Part shown: in pieces, positions 32,342-41,594 of the stretch | Layout: every line of letters starts with the position of its first letter | Position numbering within the stretch: position 1 is the first letter of the stretch | Assembly (NCBI RefSeq): GCF_902830275.1 | Contig: NZ_CADESW010000012.1 | Span: 124,001-188,000 of the forward strand | DNA length: 64,000 nt | From: Burkholderia stagnalis | GTDB taxonomy: Bacteria; Pseudomonadota; Gammaproteobacteria; Burkholderiales; Burkholderiaceae | Direction: 5' to 3' | Made by a program: the position numbers and the translations under genes | The notes under the pieces: model-generated | The model's database searches: none | Told to the model about the DNA's origin: nothing | What the model saw: the letters and a program-made list of their open reading frames with translations, nothing else

Positions 32342-32721
32342 TTCGCCGCGCACATGCATGCGATGGAATCCTCATTGTTCCTGCCCGCGGATACACGCCC
32401 GACCGGCGGATGGCGCGCGAACCGCCCGCCGCATTGCATCTGCACGCTTCCCCCGCCGGCTGGACGGACGATTTTGCGCTGTGCTACTCTACCGACCCCT
32501 GCATGGCAGGCCTGTAGTCCGCGCCCGCCTGCCCGACGTTCAGGCAGGCAACCGGGCAAGCAGCGGAATGCAAGAGGAATCCCGGGCCGATGGCCGACTG
32601 TTCCGTCACCCGCCCCACATTCCGGCTGCGCCGCAGCCTGCGCGCCAGCCGCCTCGTCGAAGGCGGCTTTTTTGTACCGCGCGACGGTTCCCCGCCCGCA
32701 ACCCAGCCATTCTCAGCACCG
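32342..32721 (+). other. Leader region of trmB with internal hairpins and terminator
   Basis: No gene is supported in 380 bases. It contains a GCCTGCC...GGCAGGC hairpin near 32527-32549, several smaller GC stems, and an intrinsic terminator at 32648-32673, all upstream of the trmB start. The arrangement suggests a structured leader or small RNA. No known riboswitch is recognised. Confidence 0.5.
32648..32673 (+). terminator. Rho-independent terminator upstream of trmB
   Basis: GCCGCC (32648-32653) pairs with GGCGGC (32662-32667) around an 8-nt loop, followed by six T residues. It ends about 50 nt before the trmB start. Confidence 0.7.
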
Positions 32722-33489
32722 ATGATGCACGACGATCCGAACGAAGCCGGCCTGCCGCCGCACGACGACGCCCTTCCCGACGAAACCGCCGATGGCGCGG
32801 ACGAAGTCAATCCGCTGCACCGCCGCCGCATCCGCAGCTTCGTCACCCGCGCCGGCCGCGTGTCGACCGGCCAGCGCCGCGCGCTTGACGAGTTCGGCCC
32901 GCGCTACGTCGTCCCGTACACGCCGCAGATGCCCGACTGGAACGCGGTATTCGGCCGCCAGGCGCCGCGCGTGCTCGAAATCGGCTTCGGAATGGGCGCG
33001 TCGACCGCGGAAATCGCCGCGCTGCGCGCGGACGACGACTTCCTCGGCGTCGAGGTGCACGAACCGGGCGTCGGCGCGCTGCTGAAGCTGATCGGCGAGC
33101 AGGACCTCACGAACATCCGCATCATCCAGCACGACGCGGTGGAGGTGCTCGAACACATGCTCGCGCCGGAAAGCCTCGACGGCGTGCACATCTTCTTCCC
33201 CGATCCGTGGCACAAGGCGCGCCATCACAAGCGCCGGCTGATCCAGCCGCCGCTCGTCGCGCTGCTCGCGTCGCGCCTGAAGCCCGGCGCGTACCTGCAT
33301 TGCGCGACCGACTGGCAGAACTACGCGGAGCAGATGCTGGAAGTGCTCGCTGCGGAGCCGTCGCTCGAAAACACGGCCGACGGCTATGCGCCGCGCCCCG
33401 ACTACCGCCCGGTGACGAAATTCGAACGGCGCGGGCTGCGGCTCGGCCACGGCGTCTGGGATCTGGTGTTCCGCAAGCGCGCGGGCTGA
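32722..33489 (+). CDS. trmB: tRNA (guanine-N7-)-methyltransferase
   Basis: Methylates G46 in the variable loop of tRNAs using S-adenosylmethionine. The 255-residue product has VLEIGFGMGASTAEIA (SAM binding) and the family signature HIFFPDPWHKARHHKRRL, with GGDP-like acidic and basic residues for tRNA binding. A 40-residue acidic, low-complexity N-terminus precedes the conserved RRIRSFVTRAGR. The ATG at 32722 is chosen because it lies after the leader terminator; earlier in-frame starts fall inside the hairpin. A strong terminator follows. Confidence 0.95.
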   Translation: MMHDDPNEAGLPPHDDALPDETADGADEVNPLHRRRIRSFVTRAGRVSTGQRRALDEFGPRYVVPYTPQMPDWNAVFGRQAPRVLEIGFGMGASTAEIAALRADDDFLGVEVHEPGVGALLKLIGEQDLTNIRIIQHDAVEVLEHMLAPESLDGVHIFFPDPWHKARHHKRRLIQPPLVALLASRLKPGAYLHCATDWQNYAEQMLEVLAAEPSLENTADGYAPRPDYRPVTKFERRGLRLGHGVWDLVFRKRAG

Positions 33490-33515
33490 TCGCGCAACGC
33501 ACCGACCCCATCAAG

Positions 33516-33555
33516 AAAAAAGGCCGGACCGGCATTTGCCGGTCCGGCCTTTTGC
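33516..33555. terminator. Bidirectional terminator between trmB and uppP
   Basis: A 15-bp perfect stem (33519-33533 with 33538-33552), an ATTT loop and A/T tracts on each side. Confidence 0.85.
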
Positions 33556-33601
33556 ATGTGGCGCGCGAACCCGCCCGCGCGCCCGACGCCCCTGCCGCGC
33601 G

Positions 33602-34432
33602 TCACGACCAGTTCAGCCAGCCGCTGTAGCCGACGAGCAGCACGAACAGGCCGAACACGATCCGGTACCACGCGAACGCGGTGAAGTCGTGCGACGCGAC
33701 ATAGCGCAGCAGCCAGCGCACGCAGGCGAACGCGCTGACGAACGACGCGGCGAGCCCCAGCGCGAACAGGCCGATCGAATCGACGGTGAACGCGTGCCAG
33801 TCCTTGACGGTTTCGTAGAGCGTCGCGCCGAAGATGATCGGGATCGCGAGGAAGAACGAGAATTCGGTGGCGACGCGCCGCTCGAGGCCGAACAGCATCC
33901 CGCCGATGATCGTCGAGCCCGAGCGCGACATGCCGGGAATCAGCGCGAAGCATTGCGCGAGGCCGACCTTGAGCGCGTCGAGCGGAGTGAGCGCGTCGAC
34001 CGACTGCACGCGCGGCGTCTCGCCGCGCTCGCGCTGCCGCGCCTCGGCCCACAGGATGATCGCGCCGCCGACGACGAGCGCGAACGCGACCGGCACCGGC
34101 GAGAACAGCACCGCCTTGATCTTCTTCTCGAACAGCAGGCCGAGCGCGATCGCGGGAATCGTCGCGATCACGACGTTGAGCACGAAGCGCCGCGCGTCGG
34201 GCCGGCTCGGCAGCCCCGCGACGACGGACACGATCCGCTGCCGATACTCCCAGCACACCGCGAGGATCGCGCCGAACTGGATCACGACGTCGAAGGTCTT
34301 CGCATGCGCGTCGTTGAAGTTCAGGAAGCTGCCCGCGACGATCAGGTGGCCCGTGCTCGATACCGGCAGGAATTCCGTCAGCCCCTCGACGACGCCGAGG
34401 ATCAATGCCTTGCAGATCAGGATCCAGTCCAT
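33602..34432 (-). CDS. uppP: Undecaprenyl-diphosphatase
   Basis: Removes a phosphate from undecaprenyl diphosphate so the carrier lipid can be reused in peptidoglycan and O-antigen synthesis; overproduction gives bacitracin resistance. The 276-residue protein has about eight membrane helices and the two active-site motifs, EGLTEFLPVSSTGHL (near residue 17) and PGMSRSGSTI (near 165). It is monocistronic on the minus strand. Confidence 0.96.
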   Translation of the reverse strand: MDWILICKALILGVVEGLTEFLPVSSTGHLIVAGSFLNFNDAHAKTFDVVIQFGAILAVCWEYRQRIVSVVAGLPSRPDARRFVLNVVIATIPAIALGLLFEKKIKAVLFSPVPVAFALVVGGAIILWAEARQRERGETPRVQSVDALTPLDALKVGLAQCFALIPGMSRSGSTIIGGMLFGLERRVATEFSFFLAIPIIFGATLYETVKDWHAFTVDSIGLFALGLAASFVSAFACVRWLLRYVASHDFTAFAWYRIVFGLFVLLVGYSGWLNWS

Positions 34433-34512
34433 CCGTGGCCCAACTCCGAAGTGGTCAAAGAAAGGGCCGCGTCGTTACCGCCGCGGCCCGCCCGGCCGCG
34501 CGCGGCACGCCG

Positions 34513-35094
34513 TCATTTCTCGACGATCGCCACGCGTATGCCGTTTGTAAGAATTGTGATTGTACCGGGTTCGTAGTTCACGCCGGCAAATTGCAGCTGT
34601 TCGGGCTTGAACGTGTAGATCGGATAGTTGGTCAGCACTTGCGTCGCGATCATGCCGGCGGCCGCGCCGATCTGCTGCGCGTACATCTGCGCGTCGCCGT
34701 CGACCGTCAGGTTGTCGACGGCCGGCGCCTTGATCACGACCGAGCGGCTCGCCGCGTCGTATGCGAGCTGGCCGGAAACGGTGAACTTGCCGTTGACCGG
34801 CGCGCGCAGGAACGGGCTCGCGAAGCGCGCGTCGAGCTGCACCGCGATGCGGTTCTGGTCCGGCAGCAGGCCGACCACCGGATTGGCGAGCGATACGTCG
34901 GCCACGGGCGCGACGTTCTTCTGGTACGGAAACTTGCGCGCGATCGCCTTCTGCACGTCGTCGCGCGAGAACGTGTAGTGATCGGGAATGAACGGGAACG
35001 TCGATGCGCACGCGGCAAGCGACAGCGACACGCCCGCGGCGGCGGTGCATGCAACGAGGAAACGACGCCGGCTGAGGGCGCGACTGACGGTCAT
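34513..35094 (-). CDS. DUF1439 lipoprotein (YceB-like)
   Basis: A 193-residue lipoprotein with a twin-arginine-like N-terminus (SRRRF), a hydrophobic stretch and a lipobox SLAAC whose Cys is about residue 29. The rest is a DUF1439/YceB-type beta-rich domain with tubular lipid-binding-like character (FSRDDVQKAIARKFPYQKN). It is anchored to the outer or inner membrane; its function is unproven. The ATG at 35094 has GGAG nine bases upstream. Confidence 0.85.
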   Translation of the reverse strand: MTVSRALSRRRFLVACTAAAGVSLSLAACASTFPFIPDHYTFSRDDVQKAIARKFPYQKNVAPVADVSLANPVVGLLPDQNRIAVQLDARFASPFLRAPVNGKFTVSGQLAYDAASRSVVIKAPAVDNLTVDGDAQMYAQQIGAAAGMIATQVLTNYPIYTFKPEQLQFAGVNYEPGTITILTNGIRVAIVEK

Positions 35095-35138
35095 GCTGAA
35101 TCTCCTGTGCGGACCAGGGCGCCCGGCCCCGTGCCGAA

Positions 35139-35456
35139 TCATGCCGGCCGCGACGGCTGCGTCGCGGTTTCGAGCCGGGTGAGCCACGCGAGCGCGTCGG
35201 CGCGCGACGCGCCGCACATCTCCGCCGACGGCTGCAGCCCCGCGCAGCACGCGGGCCGCTCCGGCCGGCCGAAGATCCGGCAGCGCAGGTCGTCGCCGAG
35301 CTGCGCGCAGCGCACGCCGGCCGGCTTGCCGCCGGGCATCCCCGGAATCGGGCTGGAAATCGACGGCGCGATGCAGCACGCGCCGCATCCCTCGCGGCAT
35401 GCGTGCGGCGGCGGGGTTTCGGCAGGCGCCGGGCGGGCAGGCAAATCGACGGACAC
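35139..35456 (-). CDS. YkgJ-type cysteine-cluster protein
   Basis: A 105-residue protein with the zinc- or iron-cluster cysteine pattern CREGCGACC followed by C, C, CC and C residues (RCAQLGDDLRCRIFGRPERPACC). The YkgJ family (CxxCxxCC) is of unknown function. A GTG at 35456 is the most likely start, since earlier codons encode an Arg/Cys-rich stretch unlike the family. Divergent from hemN. Confidence 0.75.
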   Translation of the reverse strand: MSVDLPARPAPAETPPPHACREGCGACCIAPSISSPIPGMPGGKPAGVRCAQLGDDLRCRIFGRPERPACCAGLQPSAEMCGASRADALAWLTRLETATQPSRPA

Positions 35457-35617
35457 TCGGCTCTCTCTGGCGGAACAACGGAAACATCGCGGCGGCCGCA
35501 CAACGCGTGCGGCCGCCGCACCCCGCATTGTGCCATCGCTGGCTGCGACGTTATTACACAATGCAGGCCAATCGCGCGTTTATATACTCGAATGCATCTA
35601 AAAAGCGCGAGTCAACG

Positions 35618-37003
35618 ATGAGCTCTGCCGACATCCTGTTCCGCCCCGATTTGCTCGCGAAGTACGGTGCAAACGGTCCGCGCTATACGTCCTACCCCAC
35701 GGCGCTGCAGTTCCGCGACGATTTCGACCCCGCCGACTATGCACGCGCGGCAGGCGACCCGGGTGCGTCGTCGAGCGAGCTGTCGCTGTACTTCCACATC
35801 CCGTTCTGCAACACCGCGTGCTTCTACTGCGGCTGCAACAAGATCGCGACCAGCAACCACCGCCGCGCGCGGCCGTACCTCGACCAGCTGAAGCGCGAGA
35901 TGGCGCTGCAGGCCGCGCTGTTCGACCCGGCGCGCCCCGTCACGCAGCTGCACTGGGGCGGCGGCACGCCGACCTTCCTGTCCGACGACGAGACGGCCGA
36001 GCTGATGGCGGCGACCCGCGAGCACTTCGCGCTCGCGCCGGACGCCGACGCCGAGTTCTCGATCGAGATCGACCCGCGCACGGTCACGCCGGCCACGCTC
36101 GTCCACCTGCGCACGATCGGCTTCAACCGGCTGAGCCTCGGCGTGCAGGATTTCGATCCGGCCGTGCAGCAGGCGATCAACCGCATCCAGCCGCTCGGCA
36201 TGACGGCCGACCTGCTGAGCGCCGCGCGCACGACCGGCTTCCACTCGGTCAGCGTCGACCTGATCTACGGGCTGCCGCACCAGACGGTCGCGAGCTTCGA
36301 CCGCACGCTCGAGACGATCATCGAACTCGCGCCGGACCGGCTGTCGGTGTTCGGCTACGCGCACATGCCGCACCTGTTCAAGATGCAGCGGCAGATCGAC
36401 GACGCCGCGCTGCCGCCGCCCGCGACGCGCGTCGCGCTGCTCGGGCTCGCGATCGAGCGGCTGACGGCGGCCGGCTACGTGTACATCGGCATGGACCACT
36501 TCGCGCGGCCGGGCGACGAACTCGTGGCCGCGCAGCGCAACGGCACGCTGCAGCGCAATTTCCAGGGCTACAGCACGCGCGCGGACACCGACCTGATCGG
36601 CATCGGCGTGTCGTCGATCGGCAAGGTCGGCGACGTCTACGCGCAGAACGCGAAGGACCTGCCCGCGTACGGCGCGGCGCTCGACGCGGGCCGGCTACCG
36701 ATTGCGCGCGGCGTGCGCCTGAGCGCCGACGACCGGCTGCGCCGCGACGTGATCACGCAGCTGATGTGCAACCTCGAGCTGCCGTTCTCGCACGTCGAGG
36801 CCGCGCACGGCATCCGTTTCGCCGACCATTTCGCGCGCGAGCTGGACGCGCTGCGCGCGTTCGAGCGCGACGGGCTGCTGACGATCGCCGGCGACCGCCT
36901 GACGATCCATCCGGCCGGCCGGATGGTCGTGCGCAACATCGCGATGGCGTTCGACGCGTATCTCGCCGCCACGCCGCGCACGTGCTACTCGCGCACGGTC
37001 TGA
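35618..37003 (+). CDS. hemN: Oxygen-independent coproporphyrinogen III oxidase
   Basis: Radical-SAM enzyme that converts coproporphyrinogen III to protoporphyrinogen IX without oxygen in haem synthesis. The 461-residue product carries the [4Fe-4S] motif C64-N-T-A-C68-F-Y-C71 plus C73, the GGGTPTFL motif (about 110-117) and the HemN C-terminal domain ending RTCYSRTV. The ATG at 35618 fits the conserved N-terminus (FRPDLLAKY). No FNR-type site was obvious upstream. Followed by a hairpin at 37014-37040 and a small protein gene. Confidence 0.96.
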   Translation: MSSADILFRPDLLAKYGANGPRYTSYPTALQFRDDFDPADYARAAGDPGASSSELSLYFHIPFCNTACFYCGCNKIATSNHRRARPYLDQLKREMALQAALFDPARPVTQLHWGGGTPTFLSDDETAELMAATREHFALAPDADAEFSIEIDPRTVTPATLVHLRTIGFNRLSLGVQDFDPAVQQAINRIQPLGMTADLLSAARTTGFHSVSVDLIYGLPHQTVASFDRTLETIIELAPDRLSVFGYAHMPHLFKMQRQIDDAALPPPATRVALLGLAIERLTAAGYVYIGMDHFARPGDELVAAQRNGTLQRNFQGYSTRADTDLIGIGVSSIGKVGDVYAQNAKDLPAYGAALDAGRLPIARGVRLSADDRLRRDVITQLMCNLELPFSHVEAAHGIRFADHFARELDALRAFERDGLLTIAGDRLTIHPAGRMVVRNIAMAFDAYLAATPRTCYSRTV

Positions 37004-37013
37004 ACGGCGGCCG

Positions 37014-37040
37014 CCGGCCGCGCACGCGCGGCCGGTTGTT
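37014..37040 (+). terminator. Terminator-like hairpin after hemN
   Basis: CCGGCCGCG (37014-37022) and CGCGGCCGG (37027-37035) form a 9-bp stem, followed by TTGTT; the T-run is weak. Confidence 0.5.
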
Positions 37041-37080
37041 GCTAAAGTGTGGGCCTCCCCCCAGCAGCAGAACCCCCACC

Positions 37081-37338
37081 ATGCGCACCACCAAGGCGAC
37101 CCACGCGGTCGAACGCCTGAAAACCCGCACCGGCAACCCGCACTTCGCGGCCGTCGCGATGGCGGGCGGCCTGTTCTATCTCGTCGACCGCGCCGGCGGC
37201 ACGGCCGACAAGCGCTGCGAGCCGCTGCCGCTCGATGAATTCGTGAAATTCGTCGACGACCTTGGCCCCAAAAAGCCGCGCAAGGCCAGCAAGCTCGACC
37301 TCGCGTTCGAGGAACAGATCAAGAACAGCAAGCGATAA
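37081..37338 (+). CDS. Small conserved protein of unknown function
   Basis: An 85-residue basic protein starting MRTTKATHAVERLKTRTGNP, with a central hydrophobic AVAMAGGLFYLVDRAGG and a Lys-rich C-terminus (KKPRKASKLDLAFEEQIKNSK). No domain recognised. The ATG at 37081 follows AACCCCCACC; it has no close homologue family that can be named. It lies between hemN and the pcm-like gene on the same strand. Confidence 0.7.
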   Translation: MRTTKATHAVERLKTRTGNPHFAAVAMAGGLFYLVDRAGGTADKRCEPLPLDEFVKFVDDLGPKKPRKASKLDLAFEEQIKNSKR

Positions 37339-37430
37339 GCTTCATTGCAGGGCGTCTGAAGGCCGGCGCACCGCCCTGTTTGGTACAATCCGCAAGTTTT
37401 TCTCTCTCCGCTGACGGCCGACCAGGCTGC

Positions 37431-38093
37431 ATGACCACCATGAATATCGAACAAGCGCGTTTCAACATGATCGAGCAGCAGATCCGTCCGTGGGACGTCC
37501 TGGATCTGGAAGTGCTGGAGTTGCTGGCGATCGTCAAGCGTGAGAATTTCGTCCCGGCCGCGTACCGCGACCTCGCGTTCGCCGACCTCGAACTGCCGCT
37601 GCCGGGCGGCCACAAGATGCTGTTCCCGCGCGTCGAGGCGCGCGTGCTGCAGGAGCTCGCGGTGAAGAAGCACGAGAACGTGCTGCTGATCGGCGCGGGC
37701 TCGGGCTACCTGACTGCCCTGTTCGCGCACCGCGGCCAGCACGTGACGGCGGTCGAGATCGATCCGGCGCTCGCGAAGATCGCCGAGGAAAACCTGCGCA
37801 ACAATGGTGTGACGAATGCGGAAGTCGTGCTCGGCGACGGCTCGCGCGGCTGGCCGGCGAAGGCGCCGTACGACGTGATCTGCGTCGCGGGCGGCCTGCC
37901 CGTCGTGCCGCAGGAAATCCTCGAGCAGCTCAAGGTCGGCGGCCGCCTGTCGGCCTTCGTCGGCGGCCGTCCGGTGATGAAGGCGCAGGTGATCACGCGC
38001 ATCGACGACAAGCAGTACCGCGTCGCCGACGTGTTCGAGACCTACGTCGACCATCTCGTCAACGCGGTCGAGCCGTCGCGCTTCAAGTTCTGA
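37431..38093 (+). CDS. Protein-L-isoaspartate O-methyltransferase family protein
   Basis: A roughly 220-residue SAM-dependent methyltransferase of the Pcm family, which repairs isoaspartyl residues in aged proteins. The SAM-binding VLLIGAGSGYLTALFA motif and following VEIDPALAKIAEENL are clear; N-terminal MNIEQARFNMIEQQIRPWD is characteristic of the beta-proteobacterial form. Two starts fit (37431 and 37440) with AGG near either. It overlaps nothing and is followed nine bases later by a rhodanese gene on the same strand. Confidence 0.85.
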   Translation: MTTMNIEQARFNMIEQQIRPWDVLDLEVLELLAIVKRENFVPAAYRDLAFADLELPLPGGHKMLFPRVEARVLQELAVKKHENVLLIGAGSGYLTALFAHRGQHVTAVEIDPALAKIAEENLRNNGVTNAEVVLGDGSRGWPAKAPYDVICVAGGLPVVPQEILEQLKVGGRLSAFVGGRPVMKAQVITRIDDKQYRVADVFETYVDHLVNAVEPSRFKF

Positions 38094-38101
38094 GCCCCGC
38101 C

Positions 38102-38425
38102 ATGCAGATCCTGACGCCCGCGCTGCTCGCGCAATGGCTTGCCGACAAGAGCCGCCCCGCGCCCGTCGTGCTCGACGTGCGCGAGCCGTGGGAAATCGCG
38201 ACCGCGCAGATCGCCGGCAGCGTATCGATCCCGATGCAGCAGATCCCCGCGCGCAGCGAGGAGCTCGACGACGAAGCCGAGATCGTCTGCGTGTGCCATC
38301 ACGGGATGCGCAGCGCGCAGGTCGCGATGTTCCTCGAATCGCGCGGCTTCACGAAGCTGTACAACCTGCAGGGCGGCATCGACGCGTGGTCGCGCGACGT
38401 CGATCCGTCGGTGCCGCGCTACTGA
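38102..38425 (+). CDS. Rhodanese-like sulfurtransferase
   Basis: A 107-residue single-domain rhodanese. The active-site loop CHHGMRS (C65) and the N-terminal VVLDVREPWEIATAQI and C-terminal LQGGIDAWSRDVDP are standard. It transfers sulphane sulphur from thiosulphate or a persulphide to an acceptor; its partner is unknown. It starts nine bases after the pcm-like gene and likely shares its transcript. Confidence 0.9.
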   Translation: MQILTPALLAQWLADKSRPAPVVLDVREPWEIATAQIAGSVSIPMQQIPARSEELDDEAEIVCVCHHGMRSAQVAMFLESRGFTKLYNLQGGIDAWSRDVDPSVPRY

Positions 38426-38462
38426 TCCGGCTTGGCCGGCTGCACCGCGCCAGCCACACCTC

Positions 38463-38504
38463 GGCGGCCCCACCCAGGCGGCCCCACCTAGGCGGCCCCA
38501 TGAA
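38463..38504. repeat. 14-bp tandem repeat, three copies
   Basis: GGCGGCCCCACC(C/T)A is repeated with a 14-bp period at 38463, 38477 and 38491 (the third ends GGCGGCCCCATGAA), just after the rhodanese gene. Copy number may vary between strains. Confidence 0.7.
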
Positions 38505-38511
38505 TTGCCCG

Positions 38512-38537
38512 ACGGGCGCGCATCGCGCGCCCGTTTT
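38512..38537 (+). terminator. Rho-independent terminator after the rhodanese gene
   Basis: A 9-bp stem (38512-38520 with 38526-38534), a CATCG loop and four T residues. Confidence 0.75.
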
Positions 38538-38548
38538 GCTTTCCCGCC

Positions 38549-39877
<1,329 letters not shown>

Positions 39878-40171
39878 GGACGGCTCCTCGGTGGGTTCGA
39901 TCGGCGCGACGACACCGCGCCTTCAGGCTGCGACGCAAGTCGAAACCCGAGTGTAAGCACCGAAACCGTGAAGCACAATCGTGCACCAATAGTGCCCGCG
40001 GCACTGCACCGCGGCGGACCATTCGTGCCGCACCGCGCATCACGCGCACCGCGCCGCCGCCCGCGCAGGCACGTCCGCCGTGCATGTGCGCGACTGGCAC
40101 ATGCCTTGCGTAACCCTTGACGGTCGACGCCGAAACGGCGCGCACCCATCCAACACGTCAAGGGGAACTCG
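39878..40171. other. Promoter region between the aminotransferase and urtA
   Basis: No gene. It holds a sigma-54 promoter for urtA at 40095-40110 and a GCAC-AATC-GTGC dyad near 39980 upstream of it that might bind a regulator. Confidence 0.5.
40095..40110 (+). promoter_or_regulatory. Sigma-54 (RpoN) promoter of urtABCDE
   Basis: TGGCAC, five bases, TTGCG, with GG and GC eleven bases apart (GG at 40096-40097, GC at 40108-40109), which is the invariant -24/-12 spacing. It is 62 bases before urtA. It implies activation by an NtrC-type enhancer-binding protein under nitrogen limitation. Confidence 0.7.
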
Positions 40172-41479
40172 ATGAAACGCCGCAGTCTGCTGAAGTTCGG
40201 ATCGATGGCCGGCGCGCTCGCGCTGGCAGGCAAGAGCCCGTTCGCGCACGCCGCCGATGCCGGCACGGGGCCGATCAAGGTCGGCATCCTGCATTCGCTG
40301 TCCGGCACGATGGCGATCTCCGAGACGTCGCTGAAGGACACCGCGCTGATGACGATCGCCGACATCAACAAGAGCGGCGGCGTGATGGGCCGCAAGCTCG
40401 AGCCGGTGGTGGTCGACCCCGCGTCGAACTGGCCGCTGTTCGCCGAGAAGGCGCGCCAGCTGCTCACCCAGGACAAGGTGGCCTGCGTGTTCGGCTGCTG
40501 GACCTCCGTGTCGCGCAAGTCGGTGCTGCCCGTGTTCGAGGAGCTGAACGGCCTGCTCTACTACCCCGTGCAGTACGAAGGCGAGGAAATGTCGCGCAAC
40601 GTGTTCTACACGGGCGCCGCGCCGAACCAGCAGGCGATCCCGGCCGTCGAGTACCTGATGAGCGCGGAAGGCGGCGGCGCCAAGCGCTTCTTCCTGCTCG
40701 GCACCGACTACGTGTATCCGCGCACGACCAACAAGATCCTGCGCGCGTTCCTGAAATCGAAGGGCGTGAAGGATGCCGACATTCAGGAGGTCTACACGCC
40801 GTTCGGCCACAGCGATTACCAGACCATCGTCGCGAACATCAAGAATTTCTCGCAGGGCGGCAAGACGACCGTGATCTCGACGATCAACGGCGATTCGAAC
40901 GTGCCGTTCTACAAGGAGCTCGGCAACCAGGGGATCAAGGCGACCGACGTGCCGGTCGTCGCGTTCTCGGTCGGCGAGGAGGAGCTGCGCGGGATCGACA
41001 CGAAGCCGCTCGTCGGCCACCTCGCCGCATGGAACTACTTCATGTCGGTGAAGAACCCGTCGAACACGAAGTTCAAGGACCAGTTCGCCGCGTGGGTGAA
41101 GGCGAACAACCTGCCCGGCGGCACGAAGCGCGTGACCAACGACCCGATGGAAGCGACCTTCGTCGGCATCCACATGTGGAAGCAGGCGGTCGAGAAGGCG
41201 AAGAGCACCGACGTCGACAAGGTGCGCGTCGCGATGATCGGCCAGGCGGTGACCGCGCCGTCCGGCTTCACGCTGACGATGGACGGCAACCATCACCTGC
41301 ACAAGCCGGTGATGATCGGCGAGATTCGCGGCGACGGCCAGTTCAACGTCGTGTGGAAGACCAAGACCGCGATCCGCGCGCAGCCGTGGAGCCCGTTCAT
41401 CGCGGGCAACCAGGGCAAGCCGGACGTCGTCAGCTCGATCCCGGCGTTCCTGCGCCGGCAGCGCGCGGCGCTGGCCTGA
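40172..41479 (+). CDS. urtA: Urea ABC transporter substrate-binding protein
   Basis: A 435-residue periplasmic binding protein of the branched-chain amino acid/amide family that captures urea. A signal peptide with RRSLLKFG and a hydrophobic stretch ends near residue 28. The mature part has IKVGILHSLSGTMAISE and YYPVQYEGEEMSRNVFYTG, characteristic of UrtA. First gene of urtABCDE, under a likely sigma-54 promoter. Urea carried in feeds the urease encoded downstream. Confidence 0.95.
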   Translation: MKRRSLLKFGSMAGALALAGKSPFAHAADAGTGPIKVGILHSLSGTMAISETSLKDTALMTIADINKSGGVMGRKLEPVVVDPASNWPLFAEKARQLLTQDKVACVFGCWTSVSRKSVLPVFEELNGLLYYPVQYEGEEMSRNVFYTGAAPNQQAIPAVEYLMSAEGGGAKRFFLLGTDYVYPRTTNKILRAFLKSKGVKDADIQEVYTPFGHSDYQTIVANIKNFSQGGKTTVISTINGDSNVPFYKELGNQGIKATDVPVVAFSVGEEELRGIDTKPLVGHLAAWNYFMSVKNPSNTKFKDQFAAWVKANNLPGGTKRVTNDPMEATFVGIHMWKQAVEKAKSTDVDKVRVAMIGQAVTAPSGFTLTMDGNHHLHKPVMIGEIRGDGQFNVVWKTKTAIRAQPWSPFIAGNQGKPDVVSSIPAFLRRQRAALA

Positions 41480-41594
41480 CGCGCCGCGGGCCGGGGCGCT
41501 GCGCGCATGCGCGGCACGCCGGTTGCGGGCGTCTCCGCCGACGCCCGCGCAACGCCGCACGAGACTTCCCCTCCACGCCTGCCAGGACTTCCCG

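Noticed and set aside
39970..40094. NtrC binding sites upstream of urtA
   Set aside because: GCAC/GTGC dyads are present, but their spacing (4-5 bases) does not match the NtrC consensus.
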